Shown here piece after piece: positions 8,227-16,039 of a DNA stretch of 64,000 nt (its first letter is position 1; every line of letters begins with the position of its first letter). Below the pieces are notes generated by a model. It was not told where the DNA came from. It saw only the letters and a program-made list of their open reading frames with translations, and searched no databases. The translations under genes and the position numbers were made by a program. Source of the stretch: Ideonella aquatica (GTDB lineage: Bacteria; Pseudomonadota; Gammaproteobacteria; Burkholderiales; Burkholderiaceae_C); the NCBI RefSeq assembly GCF_018069755.1, contig NZ_JAGQDE010000013.1:1-64000 (forward strand). Direction: 5' to 3'.

Positions 8227-10287
8227 TCACCTCCCGTACAACACCTCCGGCAACCACAACCCAATCCCCGGGAACAGGTACAGCAGCACGATGGCCACCA
8301 CCTGGATGCCCATGAAGGGCAGCATGCCGGCGAAGATCTGGTTCAGGGTGACGTGGGGCGGGCTGACGCCCTTCAGGTAGAAGGCGGCCATGGCCACCGG
8401 GGGGCTGAGGAAGGCGGTCTGCAGGTTCAGCGCCACCAGCAGGCCGAAGAACAGCGGGTCGACGCCGAAGTTGTCCAGCAGCGGGATGAAGATGGGCATG
8501 AAGATCACGATGATCTCGGTCCACTCCAGCGGCCAGCCCAGCAGGAAGATGATCACCTGACTCAGCACCAGGAACTGGGTCTTGGTCAGGTTCATCGACA
8601 TCACCCACTGCTCCACCAGCTCCTGCCCGCCCAGCAGCGCAAACGCGGCCGAGAAGATGGCCGAGCCGACGAAGAGCCAGCACACCATGGCGCTGGTCTT
8701 GGCGGTCAGGAACACCGATTCCTTCAGCACGCCGAAGGTGAACTGCCGGTAGGCCACGGCCAGCAGGAAGCCGCCGAAAGCGCCCACCGCGGCAGCCTCG
8801 GTGGGGGTGGCCAGGCCGAAGACGATGGAGCCCAGCACGGCCAGGATCAGCACCAGCAGCGGGAAGAAGCTGCTGAGCAGCATCTTGAACACCTCCAGCC
8901 GTTGGAAGCTGAGCAGTGCGTACAGCGCCACCAGTGCCACAGCGCCCACGCCGGTGCCGATCCAGAAGCCCTGGGTGGCGGGGGTGCGTGCGCGTGGCGC
9001 ATCGGCTGCGGCCGCGCCGGCCGGGGTGGTCAGCGTGCCGCCGCTGGCGCTGGGGGGTTCACGCACGCCGCTGGTGGCGCCAGGGGGCTCGGCCAGGCCG
9101 CCGGGTGCGGCGCCCGGGGGTTCCTGCAGACCACCGCCGGCCGATCCGGGCGGCTCCTGCAGGCCACCACCCGCGGCGCCAGGGGGCTCCTGCAGGCCGC
9201 CGCTGCTGCCAGGGGGTTCTTGCAGTCCACCAGCGGCCGCCGGCTCGCGCAGGCTGGATGACGCGCCGGGCGGCTCGGCCACGCCGCCGCTCTGAACCAC
9301 GGCTGGCGCATTGGCATCCACGCTGGCGCTGGTGTTCAGGTGCCAGGCCAGGCCGGTGGCCGCCGCAAACACCAGCGCGGGCAGCAGCGCCACCAGCAGC
9401 TCGCGCAGCAGCAGGCCGATGGGCACGTTGGCATTGCGCGGGCCGGCCAGCGCGCGCAGCAGCGACGGCAGCGCCAGCGGGCTGAAGGCGCGGGCCAGGT
9501 CTTCGCTCAGCGGGGGCAGCGGCACCAGGCGCTCGGCGGCGCTCAACGGCGGCATCAGCGCGGGCTTCAACTTGGCCAGGATCACCACGTAGACGATGTA
9601 CAGGCCGGCCAGCATCAGGCCGGGGAAGAAGGCGCCGGCATACAGCTGCACCACCGACACCCCCGCGGTGGCGCCGTAGACGATCAGCATCACCGACGGC
9701 GGGATCAGGATGCCCAGGCAGCCGCCGGCGGTGATGGCGCCGGCCGACACGCGCACGTCGTAGCCGCCGCGCAGCATCTGCGGCAGCGCCAGCAGGCCCA
9801 TCAGCGTGACCACCGCGCCGACGATGCCGGTGGCGGTGGCAAACACCGCGCAGGTGAACAGCGTGGCCACGGCCAGCGAGCCGGGCAGGCGCGCCAGCGC
9901 CAGGTGCAGGCTGCGGAACAGGCGCTCGATCAGGTTGGCCCGCTCCACCAGGTAGCCCATGAAGACGAACAGCGGGATCGAGATGAGCACGTCGTTGCCC
10001 ATCACCGCAAAGGCGCGCTGCACCATCAGGTCCAGCGTCTGCGTCACCGCGCCGCCCACCGTCTGTCCGCCCGAGTGGTAGGCGAAGAAGGCGAACAGCA
10101 TGCCCATGCCCATCAGCGTGAACGCGGTGGGAAAGCCCAGCATGATGGCCACCACCACCAGCGCCAGCATCAGCAATCCGTAGTGGCCGTTGGTGAGCTG
10201 ATCGGTGCTCAGCACCATCGCCGCCGTGCCGGCCAGGATCAGCCCCATCAGCGTGAAGCCGAACCACAGTTCCTTGCGCAGTGTCAT
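8227..10287 (-). CDS. dctM: TRAP transporter large permease DctM with repeat insertion
   Basis: The large membrane subunit of a tripartite ATP-independent periplasmic transporter, the Na+-coupled uptake channel for an organic acid. The N-terminal ~245 residues and the C-terminal ~210 residues are standard DctM, with many membrane helices and a late ATPTEAAAVGAFGG motif. The protein is 686 residues instead of the usual ~430. The extra ~200 residues between the halves include two more predicted helices and, between them, a Gly/Pro repeat (roughly residues 333-415). It starts MTLRKELWF and overlaps the dctQ stop by four bases (ATGA). The core identity is sure; the substrate is not visible from this subunit. 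Confidence 0.9.
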   Translation of the reverse strand: MTLRKELWFGFTLMGLILAGTAAMVLSTDQLTNGHYGLLMLALVVVAIMLGFPTAFTLMGMGMLFAFFAYHSGGQTVGGAVTQTLDLMVQRAFAVMGNDVLISIPLFVFMGYLVERANLIERLFRSLHLALARLPGSLAVATLFTCAVFATATGIVGAVVTLMGLLALPQMLRGGYDVRVSAGAITAGGCLGILIPPSVMLIVYGATAGVSVVQLYAGAFFPGLMLAGLYIVYVVILAKLKPALMPPLSAAERLVPLPPLSEDLARAFSPLALPSLLRALAGPRNANVPIGLLLRELLVALLPALVFAAATGLAWHLNTSASVDANAPAVVQSGGVAEPPGASSSLREPAAAGGLQEPPGSSGGLQEPPGAAGGGLQEPPGSAGGGLQEPPGAAPGGLAEPPGATSGVREPPSASGGTLTTPAGAAAADAPRARTPATQGFWIGTGVGAVALVALYALLSFQRLEVFKMLLSSFFPLLVLILAVLGSIVFGLATPTEAAAVGAFGGFLLAVAYRQFTFGVLKESVFLTAKTSAMVCWLFVGSAIFSAAFALLGGQELVEQWVMSMNLTKTQFLVLSQVIIFLLGWPLEWTEIIVIFMPIFIPLLDNFGVDPLFFGLLVALNLQTAFLSPPVAMAAFYLKGVSPPHVTLNQIFAGMLPFMGIQVVAIVLLYLFPGIGLWLPEVLYGR
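9045..9290 (-). repeat. in-frame imperfect tandem repeat in dctM (LQEPPG units)
   Basis: About eight imperfect units of roughly 9-12 codons, each built on (L/V)(Q/R/A)EPPG followed by a short Gly/Ala/Ser run. The central four units are the most alike (LQEPPG with GSSGG, GAAGGG, GSAGGG and GAAPGG tails). The units keep the reading frame, so copy number could change without breaking the gene. The peptide is hydrophilic and flexible and should sit in a loop between two extra helices. Confidence 0.85.
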
Positions 10288-10919
10288 CGGGCCTGCTCCT
10301 GCGCGGCGGGGGCGGTGCCGGTGACAAAGCGGTCCAGCGCCTCGATGTCCTCGTCCTTCACGTGCACCATCTGCTTGAGCTTGTCGACGTCCACCTCTTC
10401 CACGTCCTGCTCACGCGATGGCCACTCGCCGGTCTTCAGGCAGGCCACGCAGCGCACGATCTCCACCACGCCCTGCAGCAGCAGCATCGCGCCGGCCAGC
10501 GGGATGATGAACTTGAACGGGTACAGCGGCAGCGGCGTGGCCGAAAAGGTCTTCTCGCGGATGGCCAGCGATTCATTCGCGTAGGTCCAGCCGGCCCAGG
10601 TGAGCGCCACGATGCCGGGCAGGAAGAACACCAGGTACAGCAGCAGGTCGATGCTGGCCTGGGTGCGCGGCTGGAAGAAGCCGTAGAGCACGTCGCCCCG
10701 CACATGGCCGGCCTTGGCCAGGGTGTAGGCGCCGGCCATCATGAACAGCGTGCCGTACAGCATGATCTGGCCGTTCAGCGCCCAGTCGTGCGGGTTGTTC
10801 AGCACGTAGCGGCTGAACACCTCATACGAGATGCCCAGCGTCAGCAGCACGATGGACCAGGCGAAGAACTGGCCGATCCAGGTGGACAGCCGGTCAACAG
10901 CAAGCAGCAGCTTCTGCAT
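10284..10919 (-). CDS. dctQ: TRAP transporter small permease DctQ
   Basis: A 211-residue small membrane subunit. It has four predicted helices with the family features EVFSRYVLN after helix two and WALNGQIMLYGT, followed by an acidic soluble tail (~40 residues, EEVDVDKLKQMVHVKDED). The ATG at 10919 (MQKLLLAVDRL) is preferred to the Val/Met further upstream because the extra 25 residues would run into the hairpin at 10957-10990. DctQ pairs with DctM in the inner membrane. Its stop overlaps the dctM start by four bases. Confidence 0.85.
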   Translation of the reverse strand: MQKLLLAVDRLSTWIGQFFAWSIVLLTLGISYEVFSRYVLNNPHDWALNGQIMLYGTLFMMAGAYTLAKAGHVRGDVLYGFFQPRTQASIDLLLYLVFFLPGIVALTWAGWTYANESLAIREKTFSATPLPLYPFKFIIPLAGAMLLLQGVVEIVRCVACLKTGEWPSREQDVEEVDVDKLKQMVHVKDEDIEALDRFVTGTAPAAQEQAR

Positions 10920-10956
10920 GGCGAGCGCGGCCAGCGGCCGGGTGAAATGCACACAC

Positions 10957-10990
10957 AAAAAAGCCGCGGGCGGCACGCGCCACCCGCGGA
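10957..10990 (-). terminator. intrinsic terminator or attenuator between dctP and dctQ
   Basis: On the minus strand a GC-rich hairpin (CCGCGGG at 10989-10983, CCCGCGG at 10970-10964) is followed directly by six T (10962-10957). It lies in the 90-base gap after dctP and before dctQM. This placement would let most transcripts stop after the binding protein, giving more DctP than membrane subunits, as is common in binding-protein operons. Confidence 0.7.
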
Positions 10991-11009
10991 CCACAGCCAG
11001 CGCAGGCGC

Positions 11010-12125
11010 TCAGCGGCGGCCGAAGTAGTGGTTGTAGGCCATCTTGAAGTCGACCATGTAGTCGTTCTGCCAGGGGATCACGCGTTGGGCGTAGGCCTTC
11101 TGGCTGTCGAGCACCTTCTTGAAGATCGGGTTCTCGCCGGACTTCTTGGCAATCACCTTGTCCCAGGCCTCCAGCTGGGCGCGCAGGATGGCGTCGGGCG
11201 TCTTGTAGAAGTTGACGCCAGCCTTCTTCAGCTCGGCGTAGTCCTTCGAGTTGCGCTCGATGGCCTTCCAGCTCATGTCGGCGCTGGCGGCTTCCACGGC
11301 CACGTCGATGGCCTTTTTCAGCTCGGCCGGCAGGCCGTTGTACTTCGGGCCGTTGAACAGGATTTCGAACTGCTCGCCGCTTTGGTGGAAGCTCTGCAGC
11401 ATGCAGTTCTTGGCCACGTCGGCAAAGCCCAGCACGCGGTCGGAGCTGGCGTTGTTGAACTCGGCCGCGTCGATCAGGCCGCGGTCCAGCGCCGGCACGA
11501 TCTCGCCACCGGGCAGCGGGTTCACCGCCGCGCCCAGCTCGGTGAACACGTCCACCGCCAGGCCCACGGTGCGGTACTTCAGGCCCTTCAAGTCTTCCAC
11601 CTTGGCGATGGGCTTCTTGAACCAGCCCAGCGGCTGGGTGGGCATGGGGCCGTAGACAAAGGACTTCACGTCCATGTTCAGGCTCTTGTAGATCTCCTGC
11701 AGCAGCGCCTCGCCGCCGCCGTAGTAGTGCCAGGCCAGCACCATGTTCGGGTCCATGCCAAAGGCCGGGCCCGATCCCCACAGCGCCAGCGCCGAGTTCT
11801 TGCCGTAGTGGTAGGCCAGCACGCCGTGGCCGCCGTCCAGCGTGCCCTTGGCCACCGCTTCCAGCAGCTGGAAGGCCGGCACCACCGCGCCGGCGGGCAG
11901 CACCTCGATCTTCAGCCGGTTGCCAGCGATGTCATTGACCTTCTTGGCAAAGTCGTTGGCGTACTCGTGGAAGATGTCCTTGGCCGGCCAGGTGCTCTGA
12001 AAGCGCAGGGTCACTGTCTGCGCGCGCGAGATGGCGGGCGCCGCCAGCGCCCCGGCACCCGCGGTGGCCGCGGCGGCAGTCTTCAGGAAACGGCGGCGCT
12101 TGGCCGGGGTGGGGTTCGATTCCAT
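11010..12125 (-). CDS. dctP: TRAP transporter solute-binding protein DctP/TakP type
   Basis: The periplasmic binding protein of the TRAP system, 371 residues. It begins with a twin-arginine type signal (AKRRRFLKTAAAATAGAGA, cleavage near ISRAQ), so it is probably exported folded. The mature part has TakP-like blocks YGPMPTQPLGWFKKP and KGLKYRTVGL and the conserved EFNNASSD region, which suggest a 2-oxo acid or related monocarboxylate ligand. The ATG at 12125 is used because it sits right before the signal peptide. It heads the dctPQM operon, with a hairpin after its stop. Confidence 0.85.
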   Translation of the reverse strand: MESNPTPAKRRRFLKTAAAATAGAGALAAPAISRAQTVTLRFQSTWPAKDIFHEYANDFAKKVNDIAGNRLKIEVLPAGAVVPAFQLLEAVAKGTLDGGHGVLAYHYGKNSALALWGSGPAFGMDPNMVLAWHYYGGGEALLQEIYKSLNMDVKSFVYGPMPTQPLGWFKKPIAKVEDLKGLKYRTVGLAVDVFTELGAAVNPLPGGEIVPALDRGLIDAAEFNNASSDRVLGFADVAKNCMLQSFHQSGEQFEILFNGPKYNGLPAELKKAIDVAVEAASADMSWKAIERNSKDYAELKKAGVNFYKTPDAILRAQLEAWDKVIAKKSGENPIFKKVLDSQKAYAQRVIPWQNDYMVDFKMAYNHYFGRR

Positions 12126-12172
12126 GCTGTCTCCAGGGGGTTGGACGGCACTGCGATGTGCCGTGGTTTGCG

Positions 12173-12190
12173 ACATCAAGCACCTGATGT
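12173..12190. promoter_or_regulatory. inverted repeat upstream of dctP
   Basis: ACATCA and TGATGT form exact inverted arms around a six-base spacer, 48 bases upstream of the dctP start. The size and position fit an operator for the TRAP operon. Which regulator binds is unknown; the GntR at 13412 is a candidate only by distance. Confidence 0.3.
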
Positions 12191-12294
12191 TCTGGGAAGC
12201 CGCAAATCAGACTCAACTCGTAGATACCCCGGAGGGAACGGGGGACCGACCCGTAGACGCGCGCGACACATTGACGCAGCCGCCGGCCAGCCGA

Positions 12295-13308
12295 TCAGGG
12301 CTCGACCGGCTCCAGCAGCAGCGCCTGAATGCCCTCTTCCGGGCGGTAACCCCACGCCAGGATCTGGCCAGCGTCGTTGATGTCGTAGGCATCGTAGAGC
12401 TGCCACAGGCCTTGCTGTTCGGGCACGATCAGGTCGTCCAGCCAGCGCATCTGGCCGTTCTCCCACAGGAAGGGGCCGTAGCGGCCGTTCAGGCCGCGCT
12501 GGCCGACGATCTGGCCGCGGTTGTTGATGCCGTGGGCGCCACTGGAGCCCGATGGTGAAGGGTCCAGGTCGATGCTCTGGCCGTTGCGCCACAGCATGGC
12601 GTGTTGAAGCGCTTGGCGCGGCCCGGCGCCGCCCACCACGTCGCCGGCATCGTTCAGGTCCTCGGCCTGGCCGAACAGCCCGCGGCCCAGCCGGTGCACG
12701 CGCCCGTGGTGCCACATCACCGGCAGAACGGCGTCGCTGGCCAGGCGCGACAGGCCCACCGCCACGCCGCGCTGGTTCAGCGCCCTCGGGTAGCTGCTCA
12801 CGGCCTGACGCAGGTGCGGCAACACCTGCGCCACGCCCTGGTGGTAGAGCACGGCCGTGCTGCTGTCGAACGCGGGGTCGATCCACACGGCCAGCACGTC
12901 GCCGTGGCTGTTGATCGCCTGGGCCGCGCCGCCGAGGCCTTCGGGCACAGGCAGCAGTTGCATGGCCCCGTGCTGGTCAACGAAGGGCAGGTCGCGGCCG
13001 TCCAGCCGGATCTGACCCACCACCACGCCGTGGTCGTTCAGGCCCCGGGCTTCGCTGAATTCATCGGCCAGGCCGGCGTGGCGCGCCAAGTCGATGCGGC
13101 GGCCAGCCTTGTACAGCACTGCACGCCACTCGTCGCCTCGGGCGAGCCACAGCGCCGCCACGTCGCCCCGCTCGTTCAGAGCACGGCCGATGCTGCCGCC
13201 GTGCGGGTTGTGTGGCCCCGGCAGGCTGATTCGGTAGCTGGTGGCTTGGGCCAGCCCGGCGAGCAGCAGGGCGCCGCAGGCGGCGAGCAGGCGGAGGGTG
13301 GGACGCAT
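12295..13308 (-). CDS. secreted HAF-repeat protein
   Basis: A 337-residue protein with a signal peptide (MRPTLRLLAACGALLLAGLAQA). It then has several repeats of the HAF type: a short strand, then (A/G)(L/I)N(E/D/N)xGxVVG, for example RALNERGDVA, GLNDHGVVVG, AINSHGDVLA, DLNDAGDVVG, GINNRGQIVG and DINDAGQILA. These are predicted to form a beta-propeller-like extracellular domain of unknown ligand. The start at 13308 was chosen because the signal peptide begins there. It lies between the TRAP operon and gntR with no evident functional link to either. Confidence 0.75.
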   Translation of the reverse strand: MRPTLRLLAACGALLLAGLAQATSYRISLPGPHNPHGGSIGRALNERGDVAALWLARGDEWRAVLYKAGRRIDLARHAGLADEFSEARGLNDHGVVVGQIRLDGRDLPFVDQHGAMQLLPVPEGLGGAAQAINSHGDVLAVWIDPAFDSSTAVLYHQGVAQVLPHLRQAVSSYPRALNQRGVAVGLSRLASDAVLPVMWHHGRVHRLGRGLFGQAEDLNDAGDVVGGAGPRQALQHAMLWRNGQSIDLDPSPSGSSGAHGINNRGQIVGQRGLNGRYGPFLWENGQMRWLDDLIVPEQQGLWQLYDAYDINDAGQILAWGYRPEEGIQALLLEPVEP

Positions 13309-13380
13309 GGAGGACTCCCTGAAAAGCGGCGAACAGCATGCGGGCACCCGGCCGCCGCTGCCATCCCCACGATCGCGGTC

Positions 13381-13393
13381 GATTGTTAACATG
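13381..13393. promoter_or_regulatory. candidate GntR operator upstream of gntR
   Basis: GATTGTTAACATG lies 19 bases before the gntR start. It shares ten of twelve bases with GATTGTTGACAA at 15980, which sits between the divergent acyl-CoA genes. The TTGT-n2-ACA core fits FadR-subfamily GntR operators, so autoregulation is likely. Confidence 0.45.
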
Positions 13394-13411
13394 CCTTGAA
13401 CCCGCCCCGCC

Positions 13412-14158
13412 ATGCCTGCCACCGCCACCGCCGCCGACCACGCCGCCTTTGATCACTGGGCGGCGCCGATCGAGTTCCGCCTGTTCGCCGATTCGGCGGG
13501 ACCGACGCTGACGGTCTCGGAGCAGATTGCCGCCAAGGTGGGCGACCGCATCGTCAGCGGCCGCCTGGCGCCGGGGGTGCGGCTGGGCGAGCAGGAACTG
13601 GCCGACGAATTTGCCACCAGCCGCGGGCCGGTGCGCGAGGCCATCCGCATCCTCGAGCGCGAGGGCTTGGCGGTGGTGCTGCCGCGCCGCGGCGCGGTGG
13701 TCACCAGCCTGTCGGCCGATGAGCTGCGCGAGCTGTTCGAGGTGCGCGCCGGGCTCTACGAGATCGTCGTGCGCAAGCTGGCCGAGCAGCGCCCGCCCGA
13801 GCTGCTGGCGGTGATGCGCGCCGGCGTGGCACGGCTGGCGGCGCTGGTCGACGACCCGGCCGGCGGCGACGCCTACGCCGAGACCGTGCACCGGCTGATG
13901 CTGGTCAGCGCGCGCTTTGCCGGCAATGAGCGGCTGCGGCGCCTGCTCACCGCGCTGTCGCTGCAGAGCCTGCGCTACAGCAAGCTGGGCCTGGCCTCGG
14001 CGGTGCGACGGCGCGAGTCGGTGCGGCTGTGGCAGCAGGCCACGCAGGCGCTGGCGCGCGGCGACGCTGAAGGCGTGATGCGCCTGGCGCGCGAGCGCGC
14101 CCAGGCCTCGGCCGAAGAGGCCACGCGCGTGATCGGCGACGCCGCCGTCCGCGGCTGA
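13412..14158 (+). CDS. GntR-family regulator, FadR/FCD type
   Basis: A 248-residue transcription factor. An N-terminal winged helix (about residues 32-95; GVRLGEQELADEFATSRGPVREAIRILEREGL) is followed by an all-helical FCD ligand domain with the expected metal-site residues (ELRELFEVRAGLYEIVV, and a late His region). FCD regulators sense small organic or acyl acids. Its stop abuts the stop of the acyl-CoA synthetase gene (TGATCA). Matching sites before this gene and at 15980 suggest that it controls itself and the acyl-CoA operons next door. Confidence 0.85.
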   Translation: MPATATAADHAAFDHWAAPIEFRLFADSAGPTLTVSEQIAAKVGDRIVSGRLAPGVRLGEQELADEFATSRGPVREAIRILEREGLAVVLPRRGAVVTSLSADELRELFEVRAGLYEIVVRKLAEQRPPELLAVMRAGVARLAALVDDPAGGDAYAETVHRLMLVSARFAGNERLRRLLTALSLQSLRYSKLGLASAVRRRESVRLWQQATQALARGDAEGVMRLARERAQASAEEATRVIGDAAVRG

Positions 14159-15712
14159 TCAGCCGAAGCGCTCGCGCAGCGGCGCCTTCATCACCTTGCC
14201 CGCGCCATTGCGTGGCAGCGCGCTGACGAAGACCAGCCGCCGCGGCTTCTTGTAGCCGGCGATGCGCTCGGCGCAAAAGGCCTGCAGCGCGGCGGCGTCG
14301 GCCTGCGCGCCGTCGCGCAGCACCACCGCGGCGGCCACCACCTCGCCCCATTCGGCATCGGGCAGGCCCAGCACGGCCGACTCCAGCACCGCGGGGTGGG
14401 CGGCCAGCGCGTCTTCCACCTCGCGGGCGTAGACATTGAAGCCACCGCTGATGATCATGTCCTTGTTGCGGCCGACGATGTGCAGGAAGCCGTGGCGGTC
14501 GAAGCGGCCCAGGTCGCCACTGTGGAACCAGCCGTCGCGCACCAGCTCGGCCATCAGCTCGGGGCGGCGCCACAGCTGCACCGCGGCGGCGCCCTCATGG
14601 GCCAGCGTGACCTCGCCCACCTCGCCTGGGGGCACCGGGCGGCCCTGCGGGTCGCGCAGCACGATGCGCACGTTGGCGCTGGGCCGGCCGCAGGAGCCGA
14701 TGGGCTCGTCGGCGCCGTCCTCGCTGTCGCCCAGGTGCTCGTGCGGGTACAGCACGGTCAGCGGCTGCACCGCCTCGGTCATGCCGTACTGCTGGCGCAG
14801 GATGGGGCCGAAGATGCGCAGCGCGCGGCGGATCAGCGCCACCGGCGTGGGCGCGGTGCCGTAGTGGATGCGCACCAGCGAGGACCAGTCGGCGCGCAGG
14901 CCCTGCTCGATCGCCTCGACCAGCCGGCTCATCATCGTGGGCACCAGCATCAGGTGGGTGATGCGGTGCTGCTCCACCGCGGCCAACAGCGAGCGCGGGT
15001 CGAAGCGGTCGAGGATGACATTGCGCGCGCCGCGCAGGAAACAGGGGAACAGGTACACGCCGGCGGCGTGGGTGAGTGGGCCCACGTGCAGCATCGCGTC
15101 GTCCACCGACAGGCCGTACTCCATGGCCATGAAGTGGTTGGTCAGCCGGGCCTGCAGGCGCTCCTGGGTGTAGGCCACGCCCTTGGGCTGGCCGGTGGTG
15201 CCGCTGGTGTAGGCGATGCGCACCAGGTGCTGCGGGCCGATCTCGATGGCCGGCGCCTGCTCGGGCGCGGCGGCGCAGGCGGCACGAAAGTCCAGCACGC
15301 CCGGGGCCGCCACATCCAGCCCCAGCACCAGGCGCAAGGCGGGCAGACGCTGGCCGGCGGCGGCCGTCAGCGCGCCGGCCAGCTCGGCGAACTGCGGTCC
15401 CAGCAGCACTGCGCTGGCCTGCGCGTCGGCCAGGATGTCCAGGTGCTCGGCCAGCGTGTGGCGGGCGTTCAGGGCCACACAGGTGAGGGCCGCCTTCTCG
15501 GCGCCGAACAGGCTGTCCAGGCTGTCGGGCGAGTTTTCCAGCAGCACGGCGAAGCGCTCGCCGGGCTGCAGGCCCAGCGCGATCAGTGCCTGCGCAAAGC
15601 GGTTGCTGCGCGCCTCCACCTCGCGGTGGCTGTAGCAGCGCTCGCCAAAAACCAGGGAGGGCCGCTCGCCGTGCTGGGCCGCCGCCCAGCTGATCAGGCG
15701 GCCGGCGATCAT
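14159..15712 (-). CDS. AMP-dependent acyl-CoA synthetase/ligase
   Basis: A 517-residue member of the ANL adenylating superfamily, which activates a carboxylic acid with ATP and joins it to CoA. Visible motifs are the P-loop YTSGTTGQPKGV, the QYGMTEA box, the GWFHSGDLGRFD hinge region and the catalytic C-terminal Lys in PRNGAGKVMKAPL. The substrate is not evident. Its ATG overlaps the stop of the biotin carrier gene by four bases (ATGA), so the two are coupled. With the carboxyltransferase across the divergent promoter this suggests activation and carboxylation of an unknown acyl group. Confidence 0.85.
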   Translation of the reverse strand: MIAGRLISWAAAQHGERPSLVFGERCYSHREVEARSNRFAQALIALGLQPGERFAVLLENSPDSLDSLFGAEKAALTCVALNARHTLAEHLDILADAQASAVLLGPQFAELAGALTAAAGQRLPALRLVLGLDVAAPGVLDFRAACAAAPEQAPAIEIGPQHLVRIAYTSGTTGQPKGVAYTQERLQARLTNHFMAMEYGLSVDDAMLHVGPLTHAAGVYLFPCFLRGARNVILDRFDPRSLLAAVEQHRITHLMLVPTMMSRLVEAIEQGLRADWSSLVRIHYGTAPTPVALIRRALRIFGPILRQQYGMTEAVQPLTVLYPHEHLGDSEDGADEPIGSCGRPSANVRIVLRDPQGRPVPPGEVGEVTLAHEGAAAVQLWRRPELMAELVRDGWFHSGDLGRFDRHGFLHIVGRNKDMIISGGFNVYAREVEDALAAHPAVLESAVLGLPDAEWGEVVAAAVVLRDGAQADAAALQAFCAERIAGYKKPRRLVFVSALPRNGAGKVMKAPLRERFG

Positions 15713-15927
15713 CCGATCACCACCACGTCCTGGCCTTCGTTGACCAGCTCGCCCTCCTGCACCAGCAGCTGCAGCACGGTGCCGGCGTGTGGGGCGGTGA
15801 CGGGGATCTCCATCTTCATGCTCTCGAGGATGACCAGGGTCTGGTCGGCGCTGACGGTGTCGCCCTCGCGCACCTCCACCTTCCAGACGGTGCCGGTGAC
15901 ATCGGCGGGCAGGCGGGTCTGGGGCAT
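15709..15927 (-). CDS. biotin carrier (biotinyl domain) protein
   Basis: A 72-residue single biotinyl/lipoyl domain with the biotinylation motif ESMKMEIPV, Lys38 being the acceptor. It ends GQDVVVIG, as such carriers do. The start at 15927 follows AGGAG at a proper distance. It would carry carboxyl groups from a biotin carboxylase to the carboxyltransferase encoded at 17026. No biotin carboxylase gene is in this window, so the carrier must use one encoded elsewhere. Confidence 0.85.
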   Translation of the reverse strand: MPQTRLPADVTGTVWKVEVREGDTVSADQTLVILESMKMEIPVTAPHAGTVLQLLVQEGELVNEGQDVVVIG

Positions 15928-15979
15928 GGCGGGCTCCTGGAAAGCAAGCTGAAAGTCCAAGCATCCTAGGTGACATTAC

Positions 15980-15993
15980 GATTGTTGACAATC
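15980..15993. promoter_or_regulatory. palindromic GntR operator between divergent acyl-CoA operons
   Basis: GATTGTTGACAATC is a palindrome with arms GATTGT and ACAATC around TG. It sits mid-way in the 112-base gap between the biotin carrier gene (minus) and tctC (plus), where it could control both. It matches the site at 13381 upstream of gntR. Confidence 0.55.
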
Positions 15994-16039
15994 CAGGGGG
16001 TGGGTGCTTCAATCCTTGTCGCCACCCCGAGGAGACCGC

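Noticed and set aside
9045-9290. The dctM repeat as a CRISPR array
   Set aside because: The units are in frame, imperfect, contiguous without spacers and within a membrane-protein gene.
10281-12380. A 699-codon frame antisense to dctQ and dctP
   Set aside because: Its composition (Gln, His, Gly, Arg-rich) is that of a mirror frame of GC-rich coding DNA; the minus-strand TRAP genes are sure.
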